From the NCBI GenBank assembly GCA_019695305.1, contig JAIBAG010000003.1, positions 89,814 to 153,813 on the forward strand: a stretch of DNA of 64,000 nt, read 5' to 3'. The number at the start of each line of letters is the position of its first letter. Position 1 is the stretch's first letter. This DNA comes from a bacterium. GTDB lineage: Bacteria > UBA10199 > JAIBAG01. Below are positions 9,328 through 16,264 of the stretch, piece after piece. The notes below the pieces were generated by a model that was not told the origin of the DNA, searched no databases, and saw only the letters and a list, made by a program, of their open reading frames with translations. The position numbers were made by a program, and so were the translations under genes.

Positions 9328-10047
9328 CTATCTTTTAAACAATATTTTATTAATAACCGATACGGGATTACGATAAATAGCAAAGCTTGAGCGGCCATAT
9401 TCATCGGCTATATTAAGCGTTCTTTTTTTAGATTTATTTTGTTTCATATGCTCCAGTTCTTTAAATAAATCGGGAATGTGGTCTTGATCCCAAATTACCA
9501 TTAAATTACTGTAGCCCATGGAATTTTGTGAGCTAAATCCGCACATACGTTGAGCTTGTTCAAACTGTTGGCGGCTTTTTTGTATATGACTGCCAGCATG
9601 CAAGCCGGGATCGTGATAGGTGACAGTGGTAGGAGAAATATCGGTGATGACTACGGCGTGAGGGCTGTGTCGGTCCGGTTCTAGGTAGTTATATTGAACG
9701 CAGGCAATTAACACAAAAGGTGCTTCATCATAATTATTTGCGCTATCTAAAATTAATTTATTTTTTTTTATTCCCAGATGCGCACCATTGATTAAGCAGG
9801 TAGATAAATCGTGCGATTCTAGGCATTGAGCCACAACCCAGGAGGATAAACCCGTTCCGCCTGTTCCTCGGCGGGTAAGCCCCACTTGTTTTAAAAAATA
9901 ATCAAGCCAATCAGAATTATTAAAAGGATCACTCCAGGTTTTTCCATCTGCATTAGGTGAGGCCCAAGGTTTAAGATGCATGAGAGCCATGATCATGCAG
10001 TTGAGATTGCAATTAGGAGCTCCGTTAAAGAAGGGGATGTTTTTCAT
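9328..10047 (-). CDS. Putative C39-like (papain-fold) peptidase protein
   Basis: The 239 residues lack a signal peptide. An N-terminal NCNLNCMIMAL segment could hold a nucleophilic Cys. SPHAVVITDISPTTVTYHDPG near residue 132 resembles the C39-like peptidase second half, in which a catalytic His (HAVVIT) is followed by an Asp (HDPG). This suggests a papain-fold domain of the C39-like group. The C-terminal 70 residues are basic and unassigned. No transporter or leader peptide is nearby, so a bacteriocin-processing role is not supported. Function is tentative. Confidence 0.5.
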   Translation of the reverse strand: MKNIPFFNGAPNCNLNCMIMALMHLKPWASPNADGKTWSDPFNNSDWLDYFLKQVGLTRRGTGGTGLSSWVVAQCLESHDLSTCLINGAHLGIKKNKLILDSANNYDEAPFVLIACVQYNYLEPDRHSPHAVVITDISPTTVTYHDPGLHAGSHIQKSRQQFEQAQRMCGFSSQNSMGYSNLMVIWDQDHIPDLFKELEHMKQNKSKKRTLNIADEYGRSSFAIYRNPVSVINKILFKR

Positions 10048-10126
10048 CCTTCATACATCGTTTATACGAGAGGGTTTGGTTTAGGCTATTTTGCGATATA
10101 AGATACTAATATTATTGATAAAAATA

Positions 10127-10996
10127 CTAACTTTTACTTAAAAGAACTTCGGCCACCGTTCCGGCTAAAAAGATAAAACCAATCCATCCATTTACTGTAA
10201 AAAATGCCATATCTAGCTTAGATAAATCTTTGGGGCTAATAAGGCTATGTTCGTACGCTAAGAAAATAGCCATGATGGCTATAGTAATAAAGTAGATGAA
10301 GCTTAAATGGAAATTCCAGCCTATAAAAACGAGAGTGGCAATTTCTAACGCGTGAAAGAGACGGGCGATGAAGAGGGATTTTTCTATTCCCCATTTAACC
10401 ACGAGGGAATAAACGCCCTTATCCACATCAAACACATAATCTTGTGCTGCGTAGATGAGGTCAAAGCCGGCCACCCAAAATAAAACGGATAAGCCGAGGA
10501 GGGCGGGAAAAAGATCAAACTGCGCTTTCACCGCAATCCAGGCTCCCAAAGGGGAAAGTCCCAGAGCAAGACCCAAAAAAATTTGCGTGTAATGGGTGAA
10601 GCGTTTAGTGAGCGAATAGAAAAAAAGTATTATTAAAGTAAAAGGTGATAATATAAAGCATAAATTATTGATATATTTAGATATTATTATAAAAAATACA
10701 GCATTAACAACTACAAATCCAATGACAAAATTGGTTTTTAAAAGTCCTTTTGGAAGATGTCTAATTTGAGTCCGGGGATTTTCGGCATCCATTTTAGCAT
10801 CTACCACCCTATTAAAGCCCATGGCGGCGTTTCGAGCGGTAACCATGGCCAGCACAATTAAGATAAAAAGCTTAAAGGAAGGAAAACCGTGTGCCGCGTA
10901 TAGCATGCTGCTTAAAGCCCAGGGCAGGGCAAACACCGAGTGTGAAAATTTAATCATCTCAAGTGTATGTTTAATTTTGGTGGCTAAAGCTTCCAT
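10127..10996 (-). CDS. UbiA-family polyprenyltransferase (4-hydroxybenzoate type, possibly MqnP)
   Basis: This 289-residue membrane protein has about eight to nine helices and both Mg-diphosphate motifs of UbiA enzymes: NRVVDAKMDAENPRT (N-x3-D-x3-D) and YAAQDYVFDVDKGVYSL (D-x3-D). It attaches a polyprenyl tail to an aromatic ring in quinone synthesis. The AMGFNRVVDAKMDAENPRT pattern fits the subgroup often found with UbiX and assigned to futalosine-route menaquinone synthesis, but no mqn genes are in the window, so menaquinone versus ubiquinone is open. It overlaps ubiX by 13 bases as the last gene of the ubiE-ubiX-ubiA operon. Confidence 0.88.
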   Translation of the reverse strand: MEALATKIKHTLEMIKFSHSVFALPWALSSMLYAAHGFPSFKLFILIVLAMVTARNAAMGFNRVVDAKMDAENPRTQIRHLPKGLLKTNFVIGFVVVNAVFFIIISKYINNLCFILSPFTLIILFFYSLTKRFTHYTQIFLGLALGLSPLGAWIAVKAQFDLFPALLGLSVLFWVAGFDLIYAAQDYVFDVDKGVYSLVVKWGIEKSLFIARLFHALEIATLVFIGWNFHLSFIYFITIAIMAIFLAYEHSLISPKDLSKLDMAFFTVNGWIGFIFLAGTVAEVLLSKS

Positions 10997-11532
10997 CTTT
11001 TCATCAAATTATTGGGGATACCCAGATGATCCAGAATACGAGATGTCACCGTAGCGGCTACATCCTCAATTGTCTTTGGCTCACTATAATATGAGGGATT
11101 GGCCGGAATGAGTGTGGCGCCCGCCAGGCTCAAGGTTTCCATGTTTTTAATATGGATGAGCGAAAGAGGGGTTTCGCGCGGCACTAAAATGAGTTTTCTT
11201 TTTTCTTTCAGGAACACATCGGCCGAACGGCTGATAAGATCACTCGCCAAACCTGTAGCAATCCGCGCCATGCTTCCCATACTACAAGGCACCACTACCA
11301 TAGCATCGGCCATGGCTGATCCCGAGGCGAAAGGGCAGTTAAAATCGGTATGAGCAAAAGTGTTGAAACCGTAATCTTTAATTGTGGTATTAATTTCTTC
11401 TTTTAAAATGCGTTGGCCATTGGGGCTTGCCATGAGGGCTACTTCGTGTCCGCCTTCGTTTTTAAGAAAGCTTAAGAGCTGATGGGCATAAATGGCTCCA
11501 CTGGCTCCTGTAATGGCAATGACGAGTTTCAT
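10984..11532 (-). CDS. ubiX: UbiX-type flavin prenyltransferase
   Basis: This 182-residue flavoprotein starts KLVIAITGASGAIYAHQLL, carries the conserved CPFASGSAMADAMVVVPCSMGSM region and continues with KLILVPRETPLSLIHIKNM. These bind FMN and dimethylallyl phosphate. The enzyme makes the prenylated FMN cofactor needed by UbiD-type decarboxylases in quinone synthesis; no ubiD is in this window. The gene overlaps ubiE by 4 bases and ubiA by 13 bases, strongly indicating one operon. Confidence 0.95.
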   Translation of the reverse strand: MKLVIAITGASGAIYAHQLLSFLKNEGGHEVALMASPNGQRILKEEINTTIKDYGFNTFAHTDFNCPFASGSAMADAMVVVPCSMGSMARIATGLASDLISRSADVFLKEKRKLILVPRETPLSLIHIKNMETLSLAGATLIPANPSYYSEPKTIEDVAATVTSRILDHLGIPNNLMKRWKL

Positions 11533-12221
11533 TTTACGCCTCGGATAATATCGGCAATACCAAGGGTTAATTTTTTAGCTTCAAGATTTTGAAAGCCACC
11601 TGCTTTAAAAAGGCCAATAGCTTCGCTAGTAGTAATAAAGCTATCAATAGAGTTATGTAAATAACGATAGGCTTCGCTATTGCCCGAAACTAATTTGCCC
11701 ACGGTAGGGAGTAGCACATTGCCGTATGTTTTATGAAAGAGGCGGGTAGTCAAGCGGGTGGGTTTAAAAAATTCTAAAATAAGGACCACACCCTCTGGTT
11801 TTAACAGGCGGTACATTTCTTTAATGGCTTGGGTGCGATTGGGTAAATTTCTAAATCCAAAGCCACAGAAAATAACATCGTAAGAAGAATCGGGAAGTCC
11901 TGTGTTAAGGGCATCGGCACATAAAATTTGAGTGCGCGACAATTGCTCTTCATTTAATTTGGGTTTCCCCTTTTCAAGCATGGGGGCTGCAAAATCGAGC
12001 GAGGTAACAGTGGAAGCACTAAATTGATTTAAGAACTCTATAGTTAAATCGAGTGTTCCGGCACATAAATCGAGTGCATGAAGAGGGCTTTGTTTATCGG
12101 GATGAATAAGATTGATGGTTTTTTTTCTCCAGCGTTTATCGATACTAAAACTTAACAAATGATTGAGTAAGTCGTACGTAGGAGCAATATCAGAAAAAAG
12201 GCCTTTAACGTCGGTGTTCAT
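11529..12221 (-). CDS. ubiE: Demethylmenaquinone/ubiquinone C-methyltransferase UbiE/MenG
   Basis: This 230-residue class I methyltransferase has the family N-terminus (VKGLFSDIAPTYDLLNHLLS), motif I ALDLCAGTLDL, the FCGFGFRNLPNRTQAIKEM block and the EFFKP strand, ending with the typical G-I-A-D-I-I-R-G-V-K tail. It performs the C-methylation step of menaquinone or ubiquinone synthesis. Motif I reads GTLD instead of the usual GTGD, a substitution at the SAM-binding loop. It is the first gene of the operon with ubiX and the UbiA-type prenyltransferase. Confidence 0.93.
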   Translation of the reverse strand: MNTDVKGLFSDIAPTYDLLNHLLSFSIDKRWRKKTINLIHPDKQSPLHALDLCAGTLDLTIEFLNQFSASTVTSLDFAAPMLEKGKPKLNEEQLSRTQILCADALNTGLPDSSYDVIFCGFGFRNLPNRTQAIKEMYRLLKPEGVVLILEFFKPTRLTTRLFHKTYGNVLLPTVGKLVSGNSEAYRYLHNSIDSFITTSEAIGLFKAGGFQNLEAKKLTLGIADIIRGVK

Positions 12222-12267
12222 AGATAACAGCCTGATATCCCATCAATATACGGCTTACAAGTTATTA

Positions 12268-12295
12268 TTGACGGAAGTATTATAATACTGTTAAA
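12268..12295 (+). promoter_or_regulatory. Candidate sigma-70 promoter for tRNA-Ala
   Basis: TTGACG at 12268 and TATAAT at 12281 both match consensus boxes but are only 7 bp apart, so they cannot work as one pair. TATAAT with a weak box near 12255 (20 bp spacing), or TTGACG with TTAAAA at 12290, are the alternatives. Either starts transcription shortly upstream of the tRNA. Confidence 0.4.
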
Positions 12296-12313
12296 AGGTT
12301 CGCTCTCAAATTT

Positions 12314-12386
12314 GGGGACGTAGCTCAGCTGGGAGAGCGCCGCAATGGCATTGCGGAGGTCGACGGTTCGATCCCGTTCGTCTCCA
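12314..12386 (+). tRNA. tRNA-Ala (anticodon GGC)
   Basis: A complete cloverleaf can be folded: acceptor GGGGACG/CGTCTCC with one G-T pair, D-stem GCTC/GAGC, anticodon stem CCGCA/TGCGG around loop ATGGCAT (anticodon GGC), a 5-base variable loop, and T-arm GACGG-TTCGATC-CCGTT. The discriminator is A at 12386. The genome does not encode the CCA end, so it must be added by CCA-transferase. Confidence 0.96.
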
Positions 12387-12395
12387 CTTTTACTT

Positions 12396-12465
12396 GGTTT
12401 ATCTCGGGGCCTGTAAGGCCCTGAGAGAAACCTAGAAAAAGTGTGTCCTTAACCGAAGGTTAAGG
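12396..12465 (+). other. Two consecutive hairpins downstream of tRNA-Ala
   Basis: The first hairpin (12396-12432) has outer arms GGTTT/AAACC and an inner 9-bp arm CTCGGGGCC/GGCCCTGAG with one G-T pair around a TGTAA loop. The second (12447-12465) is a perfect CCTTAACC-GAA-GGTTAAGG. Neither is followed by a T-run, so they are not simple terminators. They could protect the tRNA 3' end, form part of a small RNA, or form the leader of the thiE-like gene. Confidence 0.45.
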
Positions 12466-12483
12466 GCCACCATATTTTATTTG

Positions 12484-12511
12484 AACCGGCAATAAAAAAG
12501 CCGGTTTTTTT
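12484..12511 (+). terminator. Terminator-like hairpin abutting the next start codon
   Basis: AACCGGC / GCCGGTT (12484-12490 and 12500-12506) close a 9-base A-rich loop, and the T-run reaches 12511. It reads as a rho-independent terminator for the tRNA transcript. The start codon of the ThiE/TenI-like gene is the very next base, so it could instead attenuate that gene. Confidence 0.75.
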
Positions 12512-13114
12512 ATGCATTTATCCAAAGGTTTCTATCCCATTATCGACGAATCTCTCTTAAAAGAACAAAGTCCGTATCAATTAGCTGAATATTTTTTATC
12601 GAAAGGATATCAAACTCTCCAGCTGCGTCTTAAGAATTATAAAATAGAAGATTTTTTGCCAGTCGCTCAAGAAATTTATTATCTCAAAATTCATAATCCT
12701 TTTACCTTCATTATCAATCATCACGTAGATTTAGCCCGTGAGTTAGGAGCGGATGGGGCGCATCTCACTTACCAATCAATGAGCGTTGCCGAGGCCAGAA
12801 AAATATTAGGGCCTGATAAAATTATCGGTGTGTCTGTGCATTCTAGAGAAGAAGCGATTCAGAAAGAAAAAGAGGGAGCAAACTATGTTACCCTCGGAGC
12901 CATCTATAAAACTAAATCAAAACTAGAAGATTATCCGGCGTTAGGCCTTGATGTTTTAAAAAAAACCTGTGCGGCGCTTCAAATTCCCGTGTTTGCTATA
13001 GGTGGGATAAATAGCAGTAATATCAATGACGTTACAAGTGTTGGAGTGGCTGGTTTTTGTGCTTTAGGGGCTGCATTTGAGACAAGTAAGGCATTGACTA
13101 ATGATAACAAATAA
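12512..13114 (+). CDS. ThiE/TenI-family (thiamine phosphate synthase-like) protein
   Basis: This 200-residue TIM-barrel protein has recognisable ThiE/TenI elements: LQLRLKN, FIINHHVDLARELGADGAHL, IIGVSVHSREEA, YVTLGAIYKTKSK, IPVFAIGGINSSNI and a final GVAGFCALGAA. ThiE joins the pyrimidine and thiazole halves of thiamine; TenI is a thiazole tautomerase. The Mg-binding Asp expected after I-N in ThiE (usually IND) is His here, which favours a TenI-like or altered role. No other thiamine genes are nearby. No Shine-Dalgarno precedes the ATG, which abuts a terminator-like hairpin. Confidence 0.78.
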   Translation: MHLSKGFYPIIDESLLKEQSPYQLAEYFLSKGYQTLQLRLKNYKIEDFLPVAQEIYYLKIHNPFTFIINHHVDLARELGADGAHLTYQSMSVAEARKILGPDKIIGVSVHSREEAIQKEKEGANYVTLGAIYKTKSKLEDYPALGLDVLKKTCAALQIPVFAIGGINSSNINDVTSVGVAGFCALGAAFETSKALTNDNK

Positions 13115-13131
13115 TATAATTTTGTTATCAT
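13094..13131 (+). promoter_or_regulatory. Autoregulatory operator and promoter of RHH/PIN toxin-antitoxin operon 1
   Basis: A perfect palindrome, ATGATAACAAA (13101-13111) and TTTGTTATCAT (13121-13131), flanks TATAAT at 13115-13120. TTGACT at 13094 is the likely -35 box (15 bp spacing). Transcription would start near 13127, so the ATG at 13130 is almost leaderless. Ribbon-helix-helix antitoxins typically bind such palindromes to repress their own operon. Confidence 0.65.
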
Positions 13132-13357
13132 GATGATTCGCACCCAAATTAGCCTTTCTCAGGATGAATATAAGTCTGCAAAAAGAGAAGCGGAGAAGCG
13201 GGGTTTATCTTTAGCTGAATTATTAAGACGTTCTTTAAGAAGTATTATTCCAGTATCCAAAGAAAAACCATGGATGAAGTATGCAGGCATGGTTGATTCA
13301 CAAAATCCCAATTCCAGTCAAGAAATAGACGATATTATTTATGGCCAAAAAGATTAG
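13130..13357 (+). CDS. Ribbon-helix-helix antitoxin (VapB-like)
   Basis: This 75-residue protein has an N-terminal ribbon-helix-helix DNA-binding domain: strand IRTQISLSQDEYKSAKREAEK, then helix SLAELLRRSLRSI. The C-terminal half is acidic and should wrap the toxin. It overlaps the PIN toxin gene by 17 bases, a standard toxin-antitoxin arrangement. Two consecutive ATGs (13130, 13133) are possible starts. The first lies inside the operator palindrome and no Shine-Dalgarno is present, so leaderless translation is likely. It should neutralise the toxin and repress the operon. Confidence 0.85.
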   Translation: MMIRTQISLSQDEYKSAKREAEKRGLSLAELLRRSLRSIIPVSKEKPWMKYAGMVDSQNPNSSQEIDDIIYGQKD

Positions 13358-13751
13358 TGTTTATGTTGATACGGGTGCTTTTATCGCGTTTTTAGATCAG
13401 GCCGATACGTTTCATCCTCTTTTTTTAAGACTTTTCAGTGATCCTCCCAAATTATTAACCTCATCATTAGTTATTGCAGAGGCTCAGGCGTGGTTTTTAA
13501 AACGTTACGACTCCTACAAAGCTTTGCAATTTATGAGCTTTATAGAAGATTTAAAAAATCTGGAAATTCAAGGAATGGAAAAAACAGATATTGCTGGGGC
13601 TACACGTGTATTAAGAGATTATTCTGATCAAAAACTTACTTTAGCTGATGCGAGCGGTTTATGGTTGATGAAAAAATTTAAAATAAAATCCTGCTGGTCT
13701 ACAGATAGACATTTAAATCTAACAGGAGTGCCTTTAGTCATTTATCAATAA
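13341..13751 (+). CDS. PIN-domain toxin (VapC-like RNase)
   Basis: This 136-residue PIN-fold protein has all four acidic positions of a Mg-dependent ribonuclease: YVDTGAFIAFLD (first Asp), SSLVIAEAQAW (Glu), LTLADASGLWL (Asp) and CWSTDRHL (Asp). VapC toxins cleave tRNA or rRNA when free of antitoxin. It is translated in overlap with its RHH antitoxin and is followed after five bases by a palindromic repeat that may end the transcript. RNA target unknown. Confidence 0.87.
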   Translation: MAKKISVYVDTGAFIAFLDQADTFHPLFLRLFSDPPKLLTSSLVIAEAQAWFLKRYDSYKALQFMSFIEDLKNLEIQGMEKTDIAGATRVLRDYSDQKLTLADASGLWLMKKFKIKSCWSTDRHLNLTGVPLVIYQ

Positions 13752-13886
13752 CTAACAGTCTGTTGACAAAGTATGTTTTAACCACCTGTCATTCTGAGCG
13801 CAGCGAAGAATCCCGTTAAAATTACTCCAGATCCTTCGCTGCGCTCAGGATGACATTGCTTATAAATCGACTTTGTCAACAGACTG
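13752..13886 (+). repeat. Nested palindromic repeat element (MITE-like), family R1
   Basis: The outer arms cagtctgttgacaaagt (13756-13772) and its exact complement (13870-13886) enclose inner arms starting tgtcattctgagcg and ending in the complementary ctcaggatgaca. The element fills the space between two convergent genes: its right edge touches the glpK stop codon and its left edge is five bases from the toxin stop. The same inner motif recurs inside the hopene cyclase gene at 50664-50730. It could act as a bidirectional terminator. Confidence 0.88.
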
Positions 13887-15365
13887 CTAAGCTTTTTTAA
13901 CAGCTGCTACCCAGCCTTTTAACAGTTCATCCCGTTTCTTTTTATTAATCATCGGCGTAAACGCAGCATCTTCTTTCCAGGAAGCTTTAATCTCATCTTG
14001 GTTTTTCCAAAGCCCTACAGCAAGTCCTGCCAAGAATGCAGCACCCAAGCCTGTGGTTTCCACCATTTTGGGACGAACAAGAGGAGTACCCAAAATATCG
14101 CTCTGAAATTGCATCATCAAATTATTAACCGAGGCGCCACCATCTACTTTAAGCTGTTTTAATTTTCGTCCCGAATCTTTTTCCATGGCCGTTAAAATTT
14201 CCATTTGCTGAAACGCAATGCCTTCAAGCGTGGCGCGAGCAATGTGTGCTTTTGTGGTGCCGCGCGTAATACCGCCAATTACCCCTCGCGCATGCGGGTT
14301 CCAATGCGGAGCTCCCAGGCCAGCTAAGGCTGGAACAAAAGTAACGCCGCCACTATCAGGAACTTCTGATGCTAATGCTTCAATTTCGGAAGAGGAATGA
14401 ATCATTTTTAAACCATCGCGTAACCACTGAACAGCAGCGCCAGCAATAAAGCTGGAACCTTCCAGCGCATACGACACCTTGCCACCCACTTGCCAAGCAA
14501 CCGTAGTAACAAGTCCTTTTTTAGAAAGGATAGGTTTGGGGCCAATGTTCATCAGTAAAAAAGAGCCTGTGCCGTAAGTGCATTTGGCTTCGCCCATACC
14601 AAAACAAGCTTGGCCAAAAAGTGCTGCTTGTTGATCGCCAGCAATGCCGGCAATGGGAATGCCATCGGGTATGCCTGGCACGTTTTTAGTAACGCCATAA
14701 ACGTGAGAAGAAGGGCAGATGCTGGGTAAAAGAGATTCGGGAACGGTAAGAAGTTTTAACAGCTCCTTATCCCAAGCCAGCGTTTTTAAATTCATCAGTA
14801 GGGTACGTGAGGCATTGGATACATCGGTTACATGACTTTTTCCATTTGTAAGTTTCCAGGTTAAAAAAGTATCAATAGTACCAAAGGCCAATTGTCCATT
14901 TTTAGCCTGCTCACGGGCACCTTTTACATTGTCTAATATCCATTTAATTTTGGTACCCGAAAAATAAGGGTCGAGTAAAAGTCCTGTTTTGGCACGTACG
15001 TTTTTTTCTTTACCCGATTTTTTTAATTTTTCACACAGCGATGCTGTGCGCCTGTCTTGCCATACAATGGCTTTATGAATAGGTGCAGATGTTTCTCGAT
15101 TCCAAACAACAGTAGTTTCACGCTGGTTGGTAATGCCAATGGCGGCAATACGTGCAGGATCCATACCGGCAAGTAAAAGTGCCTCGCCAATTGTTTTAAC
15201 CGTAGATTGCCAAATCTCATTAGCATCGTGTTCTACCCAACCTGGCTCAGGATAATGCTGAGTAAACTCGTTATTTTTTTTGGCTAAAATGTTGAGGGCT
15301 TTATCTAAAATTAAAACGGTGGTACCGGTGGTGCCTTGGTCGATGGATAAAATTAGGTCTTGCAT
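13887..15365 (-). CDS. glpK: Glycerol kinase
   Basis: This 492-residue FGGY kinase shows LILSIDQGTTGTT at the N-terminus, GITNQRETTVVW, the GIAGDQQAALFGQACF phosphate region, YGTGSF, KVDGGASVNNLMMQF and GLGAAFLAGLAVG. It phosphorylates glycerol to glycerol-3-phosphate using ATP. I start at the ATG at 15365, which has a good GGGAG Shine-Dalgarno. A TTG five codons upstream would place that Shine-Dalgarno inside the gene. No glpF or glpD is adjacent. Confidence 0.96.
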   Translation of the reverse strand: MQDLILSIDQGTTGTTVLILDKALNILAKKNNEFTQHYPEPGWVEHDANEIWQSTVKTIGEALLLAGMDPARIAAIGITNQRETTVVWNRETSAPIHKAIVWQDRRTASLCEKLKKSGKEKNVRAKTGLLLDPYFSGTKIKWILDNVKGAREQAKNGQLAFGTIDTFLTWKLTNGKSHVTDVSNASRTLLMNLKTLAWDKELLKLLTVPESLLPSICPSSHVYGVTKNVPGIPDGIPIAGIAGDQQAALFGQACFGMGEAKCTYGTGSFLLMNIGPKPILSKKGLVTTVAWQVGGKVSYALEGSSFIAGAAVQWLRDGLKMIHSSSEIEALASEVPDSGGVTFVPALAGLGAPHWNPHARGVIGGITRGTTKAHIARATLEGIAFQQMEILTAMEKDSGRKLKQLKVDGGASVNNLMMQFQSDILGTPLVRPKMVETTGLGAAFLAGLAVGLWKNQDEIKASWKEDAAFTPMINKKKRDELLKGWVAAVKKA

Positions 15366-15401
15366 AATAAACTCCCTCAAGTGTTTTAGCTAAGCTAAGA
15401 G

Positions 15402-16250
15402 TTATAAAAATCGGTTAAAAAATTCTGAAACTTTTCCCGCCACTAAATCTTTTTCGTAGTCAATTGTAATGACATGATACGAGTTTTCTAGTGTGACTGT
15501 TTCGGTAATATTAGAAGATACTTTTTGTGCTACTTTCATCATGGAATCGTAAGGAGCTGTAGAGTCGTGTCGTGAGTGAACAAGTAGTAGAGGGGTTGTA
15601 ATTTTTTCCAGAGATTCATGCACCAAATTTTGCAATTCCATAATGCTAGCAACACACGATATGGGCATTTTATCGTAATTCCAAAAATTCTTTTTGGCCA
15701 TGGGGTCTTTAATATCAACTTCAAACTTTTTTTGAAACTTCCATACTTTTTTAATGGGGGTGCCAAATACAATAGGTAATAATCCGCGCACCCAGCCCTT
15801 CAAATAGAGTGGCGTTGCCAGGCACGCTGCACCCGAAATGGATTGAGGATAATCGATACACAATTTAAGCGACAAAAGGGCACCCATAGATAAGCCACAC
15901 ACAAATACTTTAGAACATTGCTCGTTAAGTTCCATGTAGGCCTTTTGGGTGCTTTGATACCAATGGTGCCATGTGGTTTGAGCACATTTTTCAGGGGTTG
16001 TGCCGTGGCCATCCAAAAGAGGTGCGTTTACGCTAAATCCTTGAGCATGGAGTTCATTAACTACGGGGCGCATTGAATCGGGAGTGCCGGTAAACCCATG
16101 AAGTACTAAAACTCCAGCCCCGTTGTTGCCGGTTTTTACAATTGAATCAATCTGAGGGTTATAAAACATAGTGGGTTCTATACTGGATATTCTGTTAATT
16201 TCCAATGAGTTTCTGGTGCTCTTTTTTCTTTGACTCTTAAACTTTGCCAT
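15402..16250 (-). CDS. Alpha/beta-hydrolase (Est30 / monoacylglycerol-lipase-like carboxylesterase)
   Basis: This 282-residue serine hydrolase has the oxyanion motif LVLHGFTGTPDSM, the nucleophile elbow GLSMGA, the acid in LLVHSRHDSTAP and the catalytic His in NSYHVITIDYEKD. The pattern resembles Est30-type carboxylesterases that cleave short or medium acyl esters or monoglycerides. No signal peptide is present and the first 27 residues are basic. It is 36 bases downstream of glpK's start side and may share glycerol-related physiology. The start codon lies only 14 bases from the divergent prenyl synthase start. Confidence 0.86.
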   Translation of the reverse strand: MAKFKSQRKKSTRNSLEINRISSIEPTMFYNPQIDSIVKTGNNGAGVLVLHGFTGTPDSMRPVVNELHAQGFSVNAPLLDGHGTTPEKCAQTTWHHWYQSTQKAYMELNEQCSKVFVCGLSMGALLSLKLCIDYPQSISGAACLATPLYLKGWVRGLLPIVFGTPIKKVWKFQKKFEVDIKDPMAKKNFWNYDKMPISCVASIMELQNLVHESLEKITTPLLLVHSRHDSTAPYDSMMKVAQKVSSNITETVTLENSYHVITIDYEKDLVAGKVSEFFNRFL

Positions 16251-16264
16251 AATAGACGCTAAGC

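Noticed and set aside
9328..10047. Bacteriocin-processing C39 peptidase
   Set aside because: No ABC transporter domain, leader peptide or double-glycine substrate gene is nearby; only a loose papain-like pattern is visible.
12404..12511. TPP riboswitch upstream of the thiE-like gene
   Set aside because: CTCGGGG, CTGAGAG and TTTGAACC fragments resemble parts of the thi-box, but they pair into plain hairpins, the order is wrong, and the downstream GTAGGGA arm is absent. A covariance-model search would settle it.
13752..13886. Insertion sequence or CRISPR
   Set aside because: The repeats are palindromic and short, with no transposase frame or regularly spaced units.
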